A stretch of 64,000 nucleotides of DNA from contig NW_019775081.1 of assembly GCF_001039355.2 (NCBI RefSeq), forward strand, positions 398,764 to 462,763, in the 5' to 3' direction. Positions 38,077-48,856 of the stretch are shown in pieces. The notes below the pieces were generated by a model that saw only the letters and a program-made list of their open reading frames with translations, was not told the DNA's origin and did no database searches. How positions within the stretch are numbered: the first letter of the stretch is position 1; each line of letters opens with the position of its first letter. This DNA comes from Lingula anatina. Taxonomy: Eukaryota > Brachiopoda > Lingulata > Lingulida > Lingulidae. The position numbers were made by a program, and so were the translations under genes.

Positions 38077-41000
38077 ATGTCCAGCTCAGTGGACGTTAAG
38101 GACAGACAGTATATGTATAGACTTGTCATCAGGTATGCTTTGAATATCCTCTCCTAAAAAGTAACGAATTTATCTGGAAGGATGACAAGATGCAGCTCGC
38201 CGGTAGAAGCGTTACGACTCCTAGCTGTTTTGATAATGATAGGCGTCATTGTTTTGGGCTTCATGTTATTGCATTGTGTTTGCGACTGTTCAGAAGCTGC
38301 ATGCGCTGCTAAAAAGATGAACGTGTACTTCAAAATGTAGCATTTTTTAAATCTGCAACAAGAAAATAACCTACACTTGACCTGGTTTTCTTTGACATTA
38401 AAACTGCAAATCTTAGCTTTTGTTTTGTCCTCAGTAAGATGAACGGGGAAAATTTAGAGAAAGTGCAGGAAAATCGTAAAAAATGACATCTTTTTTTTTC
38501 CAGTCAGAAAATTTGAAAATAAGTTGCTCAAGTCAAGGGAAAATGCATTCATTGTTTTGGCAGTTTCTTGAAGATGTTTTAAAAAGCAAGAAATAGATTT
38601 TAAAAAATATTATATTATCCTGGAATTTTTAACTTCCACCAGGGAAAATCAAGAATTTTTCCTTATGAGTTGGTGGGAACACTAATTTTTCTAGCTGTGA
38701 GGACACTATTCCACCCTCAAAAGATTTCATATGTTCAGATGTCTTTTTTCAAAACACTAAACAAAAATTTTTCAAATCCACTTCTTCAGTCAGTTGTTCT
38801 ATGATGGCTATCAAAGTCTGGCAGTCAACTTGTCCAACTTGGTCAAAGCCACTCCAGCCTGTCCACCTTCTGACAAACTGATGCATGTGGTCAAGCTTGG
38901 ACTGCAGGCAGAGGAAGGTGAGTAATCTTGTTGTCATAACTTAGACCCCATTCCCATACCTAAAGCGATCCAGCAGGATCGGGCCATCTCCAAGGGGATT
39001 CTTGCTAAATTGCATTTGGTTTCAGCGTATTACTAGTAGATGTGTGGTGCACCTACTGAAGCAGCTAATAGATAGTTAGATAACCCCTAACAGCTTCAGT
39101 ATGCATGCCAAACATCAGAGCGTCTTAAGCTGAATGTAATTAAGGGAGAAACTCCTAGGAGATTTGACATATAATTTCAGAAAATTACTAGGTCTTAACA
39201 TTTCATCCTAATGAGTAGTTTCCTCCATTTGTAGAGAACAGTGAGCAAGACAAGCTGAAGGGAGATGTGACAGCACCAGGGTCTGGCATTGACCTAGAGT
39301 TTGAGACTGATGGTAAGAATAAAATATCTCAATTTGTATGCTAAAATACTTAGCATTGTTAATGTCAAAATATGTAGCAACCTTTGTCTTTCTATTTGCT
39401 CATCCATGAAGATTTAAAACTGTCTATATTATTTTTGAAAAAAAAATGTTGCAGAATTTTGAATAAGAATATTATTTTAAAGCCTAGATTGAACATTTAC
39501 AATAAAAATAAAAATGGTTTCTCCTGACTATTTGCACAATTGCTGTTAAATTGAACCATGATTACGATCTAGCAGCATATCAAAACTTAACAGCTTTGAT
39601 GAGTTTGCAGAATAATATTTGTAAGTCTTCAGGTGAATATTAGTGTTGGAAGAACAAAAAAGTACTAAAATATGTTGTTAAATCATAAATGAAAATTATC
39701 ACATACAAACCAAAAAACGTTCAGCTTTCGGCCAACCTGGACATAAACCATCAGACTGATGTGAGTAGATGTTGTGTCTCACTGACTGCTAGGTGATGAG
39801 GGCATATATCCAGGCTGGCCGTAAGCTAATGGTATGAAAGTTTTTCAGCTTGTGTTTCATAATTTTCATGTATGATCCAACTACCAAGCTAAAAAACTTT
39901 TTAGCTTACATTGTTGTTGTTTTCTTCCAGTCCAGAGGTTTGCCTCTGACATCTCCCAGTATGAGACATGCTATGTGACAGCACACAAAGCTCCATGCAG
40001 GGCTGGCGTGTTTAATAAGACAGGTGATTCTTCTTTCCCTCCCTACTCTCTCTCTCTCTCTCTCCTCTGCTGAAAACCTACTAGTAGTGAGCTTGACTCA
40101 TATTCACTTATTCAAAATCATGTTAGTCATGATTATTTCCCTGAAAAAAGAAGACAAAAAGAAGCTCATATATATCAAAGTAAAGAGCCTTTATTAACTG
40201 AAAAGATAATTTTGTACTTTTTTTACAGGTCAGCTTATAGCCACAGGATCAGGAGATGCCTCAATAAAAGTAAGAAAACATGGCTTCAAAATGACAGAAA
40301 TTATTTTTGATCCATATTTGTCCTTGACTGATCCCTCAGTAATTTTCCCATCTGCCTTAAGACATTTTTGTCTAGTTATATACAAAAGAGAAATGATATA
40401 CCAACCAACTGCACCTAATCCTGAATCTCTTGAAATGAATTTGTGTGAGTTAAACAAGTTTTATATAAGGAAAAATATGATAAACAGGGAAAATTACATG
40501 GCCTGGGAGAAAAAGTTTGTTATCTGCTGCACAACAAAATGTTCAGTCAGTAAAGTAAAATGACACCTTGCATTTGTAACACTTGGCCTGTGGCAGCAGT
40601 CATAGATTTTTTCCCATGCATTATATATAATTTTTACATTTCAAATGCAAAATTTTTACTATTTTTCTTTTGAAGCATGTGGCAGTAATTTCACTTAATT
40701 ATTTAATAAGATATCCGCGCATAAAGTAGCTTAACAATAGAGTTAGACAGTCAAGGGGGGAAATAAGAAGCACCATATGCCTGAATGTGTTTCTGTACCT
40801 TGTTGGTTTCTTTGAATGCATTTACAACTGTGGACCAACAGATCCATGGATCATATATGGCAACCCACCGAAAAGGTTGCCGCTTAATTCTGGATTAGAC
40901 ACTGGCTAGATTCCCCTCGGGGATAATGCAACAAGCATTGAAGTGGGTCGCCCATATTTGATCCTCAGATCTGTTAGTCCACTGTTGTGAATGCGCTCTT

Positions 41001-42594
41001 TCTGTTAGATTCTAGATGTGGAACGTATGCTAGCCAAGAGTGCCATACCAGCTGACCAGATGGCGCAGGAGACCCCCCAACAACAGATGGAGAACCACCC
41101 TGTCATTAGAACTCTGTACGACCACACTGATGTGAGTAAACTGTCATGGTCTGTTAGACTTTTTGATTGCCCTGTTTATGAAAGGTAAACTGGAAGTCAA
41201 GTTTGCCTATAGTGCAAAGAAGGGATTTTTTGCTGAAAAGAGATAAAAATCTGTTTGTGTGTCAGTCTGTAAGTCTGTCCATCTATCCCACTCTGTATCA
41301 TCAATTTGTCTGTCTATCTGTCTGTCTGTCTGTCTGTCTGAAGTGTGTTTTGTTCTGTTTTTACTGCATTTTTTTCCGTCTATCTGATTTGTCTGCCTTT
41401 CTGTAGGTCCGATATTTGTTTTTTTGTCTGCCTGATTTGCCTGTTTATATGCCTGTATGAATGTTTGATTTATCTAATATCTGTCTGCCTGTTTGTGTGT
41501 CTTTCTGTTTGATTTGCCTGTTTGAACATTCTGTGAGCATTTGTTTCTGGTTATCATTCAGTTTGTCAGACATACATACAAACAAACAAGCAGGAAGTGC
41601 TATATATTTAAATCTTACAGTGAATGACAATATAAGATTCTCTTCTTTTTCATTGTATTCAAAGAAATATAAAATTTTATTTCCAAAAAGGTACACAAAA
41701 CACATTATGTTCTTGTTAATTTTTGAAGACAAAAATTATTTTGTAATAACTTAATAAATTAAATGTTATCCTAATCTGTAAACTTTTTAACTATTCAAGT
41801 TGATCTTATATTATTATTTAAATCATTACAGGAGGTGACGTGTGTAGATTTTCACCCCTATCGCCAAGTCCTGGTCTCGGGCAGCAAAGATTATGGTGTC
41901 AAATTCTTTGAATTTTCAAAGCCGTCTGTGAAGAAGGCTTTCAAAAGTATCCAAGAGGCCTCTCCTGTACGATGTTTGAATTTTCATCCTTCTGGCGACT
42001 ATCTAATTGTTGGAACCCAGCATCCGACAGGTGATAACAAAAACGCACTAAACTCAGTACAGGCCACTTACTGGTATTCAAAAAAAAAAAAAAACAAACA
42101 AAAAACAACTAAGATTAATAATTACTTTGTTAAATATGACATCTATATATTAATGTTAGAAATTTAATCTAAAACAAGGCTTCAAATTCCCCTTTTACTG
42201 TGTAATTATATAATTATATATGCAGATGACAATATTAAACATGATTTTCAAAAAAATATGTAACAATATTTTTTTTTTTAATGTCCAGCTTGTGTATTTA
42301 TTATATTCAATTTGGTGATCCTTGTCTTATATGTAAAGATATAGAGGCTCAGTCACTTGATACTTGACATTACTTCATAAATTGATATATCTTTAACCAT
42401 GATAAATAGATTAAATAAATCAAATTTTCTGATTGGTTTGTCATCTGGAATTAGCCAGATGGATCCATGTGATGCACAAGTACATAATATTTATTATTTT
42501 TTAGTGCGCCTTTATGATGTGAATACATTCCAATGTTTTGTTGCCAGCAATCCCAAAGAACAACACACAGCACCTGTTACAAGTGTGAGTATGG

Positions 42595-42626
<32 letters not shown>

Positions 42627-44790
42627 TTATTATTTAAACAGTCCTTTGCAGTGACTGATATAGAAGGTAAAATATTCAGCAAAATAATTTTCAAACATAT
42701 TTTAAAAAATAAAATATTTTAAAAAATAAAATATTTGAAAAAATATTTACTTTGACTGACAGTGAATTATGAAAAAAATCTATTACCTCTTTAATGGCAC
42801 TTTTGACTGTTTTCTTCAGGTCGTAGTGGCTAGTGGAGTCTTTGGACAATTTTTGTGAAAAAAAATTGATGGTTTGTCCAGTGATATCCTCAATAAATAC
42901 ACTGGTTTCTAAATTAAAGGATTCAATGCATTCATTATATTGATATCATGTCTGAATTTGCTTATTACAGTATATTTATTTATTTATTTATAATTCTTCA
43001 TTACAGGTGAAGTGGAGTCCGTGTGCTAAAATGTATGTATCATCTTCTAAAGATGGAGACTTGAAGCTGTGGGATGGTGTCAGTAATAAGTGCGTCAACA
43101 CTTTCAAACGTGCACATGACGGGCACGAGGTGTGCTCTGCAGTCTTCTCAAGAAATTCTAAGGTGAGGATAATGAAAAAAAAAAAATTGGGGATTTTTTG
43201 CACTGGTCCATTTGACCAGTCATTTAAAAGGTATATAAGCCTCAATGTTATTATCTTTTATGTTTTGTGTTTTTCACATGCAGTGCAAAGAAACAAATCT
43301 ACTATAGGTCATAGATATTATCTTCTCCTGGCATACTGGGGTCATTTCTTCCACAGGTCTGGACCTAAAGTTATATATGAAGTCGGTATTTTCCATATTG
43401 CCAGCATATAGTTTCAAATAGCATAACTAAGAAAAACACCATGGGACATTGTTTAATATCACCTGAAAATTGATATTTGAACGAATTTTTCTGTTAGTTC
43501 TCTTTGCTGTATATAAATGTGGCAGATAAGTAGGTCAGATAAATGGGTCAAATTTACGACCCAAAATCTAAAGAAAGGAGATGTTTAAGGCTCTTCTATG
43601 GCTGATCTAGTGATTCATTCAGTTTATCCATTGACATGTTGACTTTATTTGAGTCTTATCAGAAATTTAATTTAGTAGAAGAGGTTTATATGCATTACTA
43701 AGAATCCACTCTCTATCTACTCTCCATTCTTATGTACTTTTAATATGTTTGTTTCAGTATGTATTAACTTGTGGTAAAGACTCCCTTGTGAAGCTCTGGG
43801 AGCTGTCTACCTCCAGGTGTCTTATAGCCTACACAGGGGCAGGGACAACAGGCAAAATGGAGCACAGGACACAAGCAGTCTTCAATCATACTGAGGATTA
43901 TGGTGAGGGATATACTGGTGTACATAGGATGCTGTCATGTCTAACATTTGATCACCTGGAACACCCTGACTAAAGTCACCTTTAACACATTGTTATATCC
44001 AACACACTGTTACATCTTACTAAATGTTACTTGTACCAAATTCTTATATATATATATACAACACACTCACATATCACACAATGCTACTTAGAAATACACT
44101 TTTGCAACTAACATTCTGTAACACTTAACATAGTTTTTACATTGTTTTCAATTGGTTATAGTTTGGATAGGCATCAGATGCATGCACACACATGCAAATG
44201 CATGCACAAATGCATAAGAATACAATATCTTATATCTTTTCACAGTGTTATTCCCTGATGAGGCCACCACTAGCTTGTGTTGTTGGGACTCCAGAAATGC
44301 TGACAGGCAAAAGCTTCTTGCTCTCAGTGAGTATTATTATTATTATTATTATTATCATTATTATTATTATTATATAATGTGAATATTGTTACCATCACTG
44401 GCCCAAACATTTCTTTATCCTAGGGCTTTAACTGACAAACAGCATATTTGTGTACTTTCAATTTGTTGCTTCAATTTGGTAACAATGCAGAATAAATTTC
44501 TAATTTTTGTATCAGTTTTTAAACCTTTTTCCTATCATGAAAAACTCGGTTAATTTGGACTGGCAGTGATGTGGAAATTATTATTTTGTTTATTTTATTT
44601 TGTTTTTTTTTTTTATTTTATTTTTCTTCTTTTAATTTTTCTTCTTTTAAATTTATGATGCTCTCATCGCTTATTTTCAGGTCATAACAATGTAATACCT
44701 TGTATTGTCCACTCCCCCACTGGCCCCGCCTTCCTGACATGCAGCGATGACTTTAGAGCAAGGTTCTGGTACAAGAAAGCTTTGGACTAG
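38077..44790 (+). CDS. CSTF1: Cleavage stimulation factor subunit 1 (CstF-50)
   Basis: Twelve exons: 38077-38132, 38790-38917, 39235-39312, 39931-40023, 40229-40269, 41009-41131, 41832-42030, 42505-42584, 43007-43162, 43758-43902, 44246-44326 and 44681-44790. They sum to 1290 bases, giving 429 residues (human 431). The protein is a nuclear subunit of CstF, which binds downstream elements during pre-mRNA cleavage and polyadenylation. The N-terminal dimerisation helix region is [16 protein letters not shown]. Seven WD repeats follow, with [67 protein letters not shown] and [25 protein letters not shown] matches the human protein. All phases agree. Four introns or intron edges carry transposon or microsatellite sequence. 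A polyadenylation signal is at 45111 or 45304. Confidence 0.97.
38182..38340 (+). CDS. Candidate 52-residue membrane microprotein in CSTF1 intron 1
   Basis: An open frame from ATG (38182) to TAG (38340) encodes 52 residues with a central hydrophobic run of about 22 residues ([20 protein letters not shown]) followed by a Cys-rich and Lys-ending tail ([15 protein letters not shown]). It lies just inside the first CSTF1 intron. No splice sites are needed. I know of no homologue. It could equally be chance in AT-rich DNA, though this stretch is more GC-balanced than its surroundings. Confidence 0.25.
   Translation: MTRCSSPVEALRLLAVLIMIGVIVLGFMLLHCVCDCSEAACAAKKMNVYFKM
39681..39877. mobile_element. 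MITE family D in CSTF1 intron 3
   Basis: About 75-bp imperfect inverted arms. The left side AATCATAAATGAAAATTATC and AGCTTTCGGCCAACCTGGA pairs with the right side GGCTGGCCGTAAGCT and CATAATTTTCATGTATGATC. The interior is about 50 bp. Confidence 0.75.
40814..40998. mobile_element. MITE family A, copy 4, next to a CSTF1 acceptor
   Basis: The best preserved copy: about 30-bp inverted ends, left GAATGCATTTACAACTGTGG and right CCACTGTTGTGAATGCGCTC. It ends 10 bases before the CSTF1 exon 6 boundary (acceptor AG at 41007-41008), so the branch point of that intron probably lies within transposon sequence. Confidence 0.85.
41249..41530. repeat. Degenerate (CTGT)n tract in a CSTF1 intron
   Basis: A perfect CTGT run at about 41313-41340 lies in a longer stretch in which CTGT, CTGC and CTAT words recur at four-base spacing up to about 41530. 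Confidence 0.85.
42595..42628. repeat. (ATTT)n microsatellite just after a CSTF1 donor
   Basis: About eight TTTA units begin roughly 10 bases past the exon 8 donor. Confidence 0.9.
44334..44372. repeat. (ATT)n microsatellite just after a CSTF1 donor
   Basis: About 13 ATT units with one ATC interruption start within 10 bases of the exon 11 donor. Confidence 0.9.
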
Positions 44791-45303
44791 CACTGTCCTG
44801 GTTATGGATTGGGTTGTATTGATTGAGTAGCCATTTCCTGGCCAAGAGTGATCAGACGCAGTGGTTTTAGCCTCTTGGTTATAGCGCCATCTATCAATCC
44901 TGTGATTTGGATGTTGTCCAATGGGACAGGAGGCCTGCTGTTGATGTTGAGTTTTCTTGACAAAAGAAATTGCAGAGAGTTTGCTGCATTTCTGTGGCTG
45001 GTTCAGAATAGGATTTTATGGTAACCTAGGGATTTTACAGTTATATATGTGGCCCATTGTCTTAAAACATAAGTGAGTGGGAAGATATGCTCATGGCTCC
45101 AAAAACTTTGAATAAAATCACCCGTTATGCTGGGCCAAGACTCAATTACACAACAGCCTGGTAACTGAGATTACACTGAGAAAAGTTTGAACTTTTTTTT
45201 TACAGTGTTGACAAGGCAATAGTCTTGAGGATTTGACTGTAAGGGAAGGGAAGAAAAAACGCCTTCTGTAATTTTGCATGTATTTCTGTATTTGTAGCAG
45301 TAA

Positions 45304-45309
45304 AATAAA
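45304..45309 (+). promoter_or_regulatory. Probable CSTF1 polyadenylation signal
   Basis: AATAAA 514 bases after the stop. Another AATAAA is at 45111-45116. Confidence 0.4.
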
Positions 45310-45648
45310 ATTACTTTATCAATTTTACTTTTAGAAACTAGCATGTTCTTCCATTTTTACGAGTGTGGAATATTGCGAGCTTAATGAACTCCAAATGTGG
45401 CAAAGTTATTACTTTTGGGTCCGTTAACTTCATATTCTTTGCTAGTATGCCATTTAAATATTTAGACTGGAACTATTTTATCTGCCAATGTTGTGAGTTG
45501 GCCAGCCAGTAGGAGCAGACAAATTAACGCATATTTTCTTGTGACCTTGACCGTTACTATCATAGGAAAGACAGAAAAGCGCGAGTGAGTACTGCTAAGC
45601 AACCAAGGCAGTCCCTTCAAAAACGCCAAGGTCAAATTAGCCTTGATA

Positions 45649-45818
45649 CGGGTGTGCCAGGAATGGTAGTCCTAGAAATGGAAGTCCGGAGTGCCATATG
45701 ATTTGTACAAGTTAGGGTTAGTCGGTGTATTAGGTTTAGTGTATGGGACGAATGTCACGTAAAAAGTAATGGGGGATGGACTTCGGTTCCTAGCGAACGT
45801 CCATTCCTGTCACACCGA
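45649..45818. mobile_element. MITE family E
   Basis: Inverted ends: left CGGGTGTGCCAGGAATGG and right CCATTCCTGTCACACCG. Secondary inverted matches GTCCTAG/CTAGCGAAC and GAAGTCC/GGACTTC lie just inside. About 170 bp, non-coding. Confidence 0.82.
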
Positions 45819-45975
45819 CAAAATAGGCCTCTTGGTTAGAAGTAAAAATTGTTCCGAAAGAGCAAAGTGTTTTGCTTTTCACTAATTAATAGTTCTTTTA
45901 GTAAAATCTGTAAACAAATATTACCATGGCGTGCAACACGTTTCTACTTGGTCGGCCATTTCCTCGGTGGCCGCC

Positions 45976-46630
45976 ATGGATGCGCCATACGCAGAGAATT
46001 TACAAGTATGTTTGTACGCTCTTAGACAATAAACTCATTTCCCCATTCAATTTTCGAATTTTACTGTCACAAATGAAATTCACCTGATTCTATCTTCGTT
46101 ACGATTGACTCAAAACTAGATAGGGAATGGTTTATTAGGGTAATTATACGAAAAAAAGTTAATAACCCCGAATACGTAAATAAAGCATTTTATTTCTTCG
46201 GAATTAGTAATGGTACAGAGACCACCAAGTATAACAGAAAATGATAATGTAATAGTTTATTTATTTGCTGCAAAAAAAGTAGTAATCGGAGGCGCAAAAA
46301 TGACACTGGTCTATTTCAATTCTGTCCAACAGTCACTCTCGAGTTTCAATGCCAAATTTTCTATTCTCATTCATTGTTTAAACACTGAGAGGCCCCTTTT
46401 CATTTGGTTTTTATCGAATCACCGATTACATGATTTAAAGCATCTTCATCAAACCTAAATAAGCATTTTTTCAGCTCTTGGAAGTAAATTTAATGATTCA
46501 AAAAGAATTCGACTTATATGCTGCTGGATTTTCACCTTGGCCAACAGAAGAGATAAACTGCATGATTAAAGATAACAAACCATCTCTCAACACAGTTCAC
46601 ACACTAAGTATCGGTGCAAATGACACTTAA
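45976..46630 (+). CDS. Possible small two-exon gene, 61 residues
   Basis: The ATG at 45976 sits in a perfect Kozak context (GCCGCCATGG). Exon 1 (45976-46005) ends with a GTATGT donor. A polypyrimidine tract and AG at 46473-46474 open exon 2 (46475-46630), which reads in the same frame to a TAA. The product begins MDAPYAENLQ, continues LLEVNLMIQKEFDLYAAGF and ends SIGANDT. There is no membrane segment. It might instead be the 5' end of a larger gene, since a GTATCG at 46606 could serve as a donor, but no further exon is visible before the pore-former locus. I do not recognise the family. Confidence 0.4.
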
Positions 46631-47056
46631 AAAGACGTACTGAATTTGTCTGTGGTATATCTCCATTGCTAATATTGTGGTTTTAACCACACTGTCCACA
46701 TCTACATAAGTGGCCAAGAAAAGCGTTTCTACGCGAAGAAGAATGTTGAATAAGTGAAAATATATTTATAGGCACATTGACTAAGCGGATTTTGTCACTA
46801 TTCAGCCATGCCCTTTTGGTTATCAATATGAATGCCCGATTGTTTTACAAATAATGATCAGTCTCTAATTTATCACTAAATTAAGTCATTTATCTCTAAA
46901 TTGCGAAAAAATGCCCCGAAACGCGTTCGAATTGTGCAAAGGGTTATAGGCGTGAATTATTGGTTTGCATTGCTGCAACGGGCCCTGAGGTCACTTAGGC
47001 AGGTGCAGTGTGACGTCACCGACCTAAAAGTCGTGACGTCAAGGTTAAATGACTGT

Positions 47057-48088
47057 TTAATTGCAAGGGCCCAGGTCATCAATCTTAACCGACCCACTGC
47101 GAGCATTCATGCCGTCATAGATCCCTTCCACGATGTACTTGTAGCTGTTGCCGTTCACAAGGTCGATCTGCATGTTGGCCTTGTACTCCGTGTCTATGGA
47201 GTCGGCGTACATGGTACCTGTGGCATACAGCTTTCGGTTTGGAGGGCACTTGATCGGCCATTCCCACGTGCGCTGTTCCGTTGTCGTTGTGGACCTCCCG
47301 TATGAGGCACTCGCGGTGACCTTCCAGGTTGAGCTGACCTCGACGTCTGCAACCCCTGGGATACCCCCGGAGACCGTTGTCTGCAAAGAGTACTCCAAAC
47401 CTGTGGTAATGCTCCACTGTCGCGTAATGGTGACGGATCGGGAACCCTTCACGGTGTAGGTCTGTTCCACGGACGATTCATTGGTGATCCTCTGCTGGAC
47501 GACGGTTTCCGGGACCGAGGCGACAATCTCCGTGTCAAGATTTGGGTAGGTTACGTCCACCAATCGTGCCTGCTTAATTGGATGTAGTATGGCGAACCCC
47601 AGACTGTCGACGTCCTCGCCCCCGGCGCCGAACATTCCGCAGACGATGCCGGAGCCCACATCCGGCCAATAACGGCCGTTTTCATCCAACCAACGTGAGA
47701 AGATTCCCCAGTCGCGCCCTTTGTCCGTCTGCAACCAGATGGCGCCGAGACGATGATTCCCGCCAGAGCTGGTCTCTCCGCTGGCCTGGATGTTGAGCTT
47801 GGTCAGCTTCTCGCCGCTGTTCAAGCGAAACTCGCTGGAAGCTCCAGATCGCTTCCCAACAAGGTGAGACTTCCCGTCGCTCATCCACATCTCCACTCCA
47901 CGGATACGCCAATCGTCTTTCCAGGCTTTTAGCCTGGTCATTATGGCGCCGTCGTACAGCCTTACGTACGTGAACGGCGTTCCGCCATTTCCGCCAGAGG
48001 CCTGAAAAGGAAAGTCAGGTCTCACTACTAATTACAATCCATGAAAATTTCCCTCCCAAATCTCCCCCCCCCCCCCCAAAAAAAAGAA

Positions 48089-48123
<35 letters not shown>

Positions 48124-48705
48124 AATAATATAAATAATAGTTATAATAATAAATTTCTGTAGCTCTCTCCAATTCCCGCCAATCCCATCAGAGAACTGAA
48201 ATTATTACTGTGCATGAACCCCTCCCACCCTACCACCTGGTCTACCAACTTTATCTTTTGTAGTTCACTCTAAGTTCAGATCTCCAACCACCATAGAGCG
48301 TGCTATACACTATTGTGCTGCAAAAATAGGCGGAAATCTTCAATTGCGGCAGTAACCGGTTTATATTAAATACCACACTTTTTAAATAAGTTTTGTAAGT
48401 GAATGGTTTTGTGAAGTGGCATGTAGGACCTCATTAAACGAGCACCAATGCTGTACAGTCACTTTCACAGCGAAAGTGCAATGTCGAAAAACGTAATTCC
48501 GAATTAATTCATTTTAATTCAAATATACTGCAATATGTTGCATAAAATCGCGCATAATTAGGACAATGACATGTTTTCTTAACTACAATTTTCGCGACGA
48601 ACCCCGTACCGATCTGTAGTGCATGCAGTATGGTAAGAATTAACATACCTGATTGGTGGTGAAATACCTCTTGTCAATGCTGCTGAATTCTTTGAGGTGA
48701 GGCAT
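47057..48705 (-). CDS. Jacalin-like/aerolysin-like pore-forming protein, copy A
   Basis: Two exons on the minus strand, 48705-48649 (19 codons) and 48001-47057, give 333 residues. The N-terminal half is a jacalin-like beta-prism lectin module: Gly-rich ASGGNGGTPFTY, then EMWMSDGKSHLVG and LGAIWLQTDKGRDWG. The C-terminal half is an aerolysin-type pore-forming module with long Ser/Thr-rich alternating strands and an insertion-loop-like segment around SLQTTVSGGIPGV. This order matches vertebrate Dln1/Aep1-type aerolysin-like proteins, and the family is also related to natterins. There is no signal peptide, as is usual for that group. Binding to glycans and membrane permeabilisation are inferred from the family. 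Compared with copies B and C, the C-terminal tail is shorter because of a one-base shift close to the end. Confidence 0.88.
48061..48125. repeat. Poly-C/poly-A and (AAAT)n tract in the copy A intron
   Basis: A C run, an A run and about nine TAAA units lie about 60 bases downstream, in plus-strand coordinates, of the exon 2 acceptor. Copies B and C have different simple sequence at the same place, (AAT)n. Confidence 0.9.
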
Positions 48706-48804
48706 TCTGGAGTAAAGTGCTGTGATTCCTCGATCCTGGATGGATTTGGTGTCTAACCAGCGGAGACAGCGTTACAGGTGGGAAGATATGAAGCACGGGC
48801 GCTG

Positions 48805-48856
48805 TATTTATACGCGTTTTCCACGCCTACTTCTGCGCAAGGCCGACGCTGATTGG
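48805..48856 (-). promoter_or_regulatory. Copy A promoter: TATA and CCAAT boxes
   Basis: On the minus strand a TATAAATA box (48812-48805) lies 100 bases upstream of the start codon, and a CCAATC box (48856-48851) about 40 bases farther upstream. Both, with their surroundings, are conserved in copies B and C. Confidence 0.75.

Noticed and set aside
46901..47459. Plus-strand frames over the pore-former exon
   Set aside because: They are antisense shadows of the minus-strand gene and recur at the same place in copies B and C.
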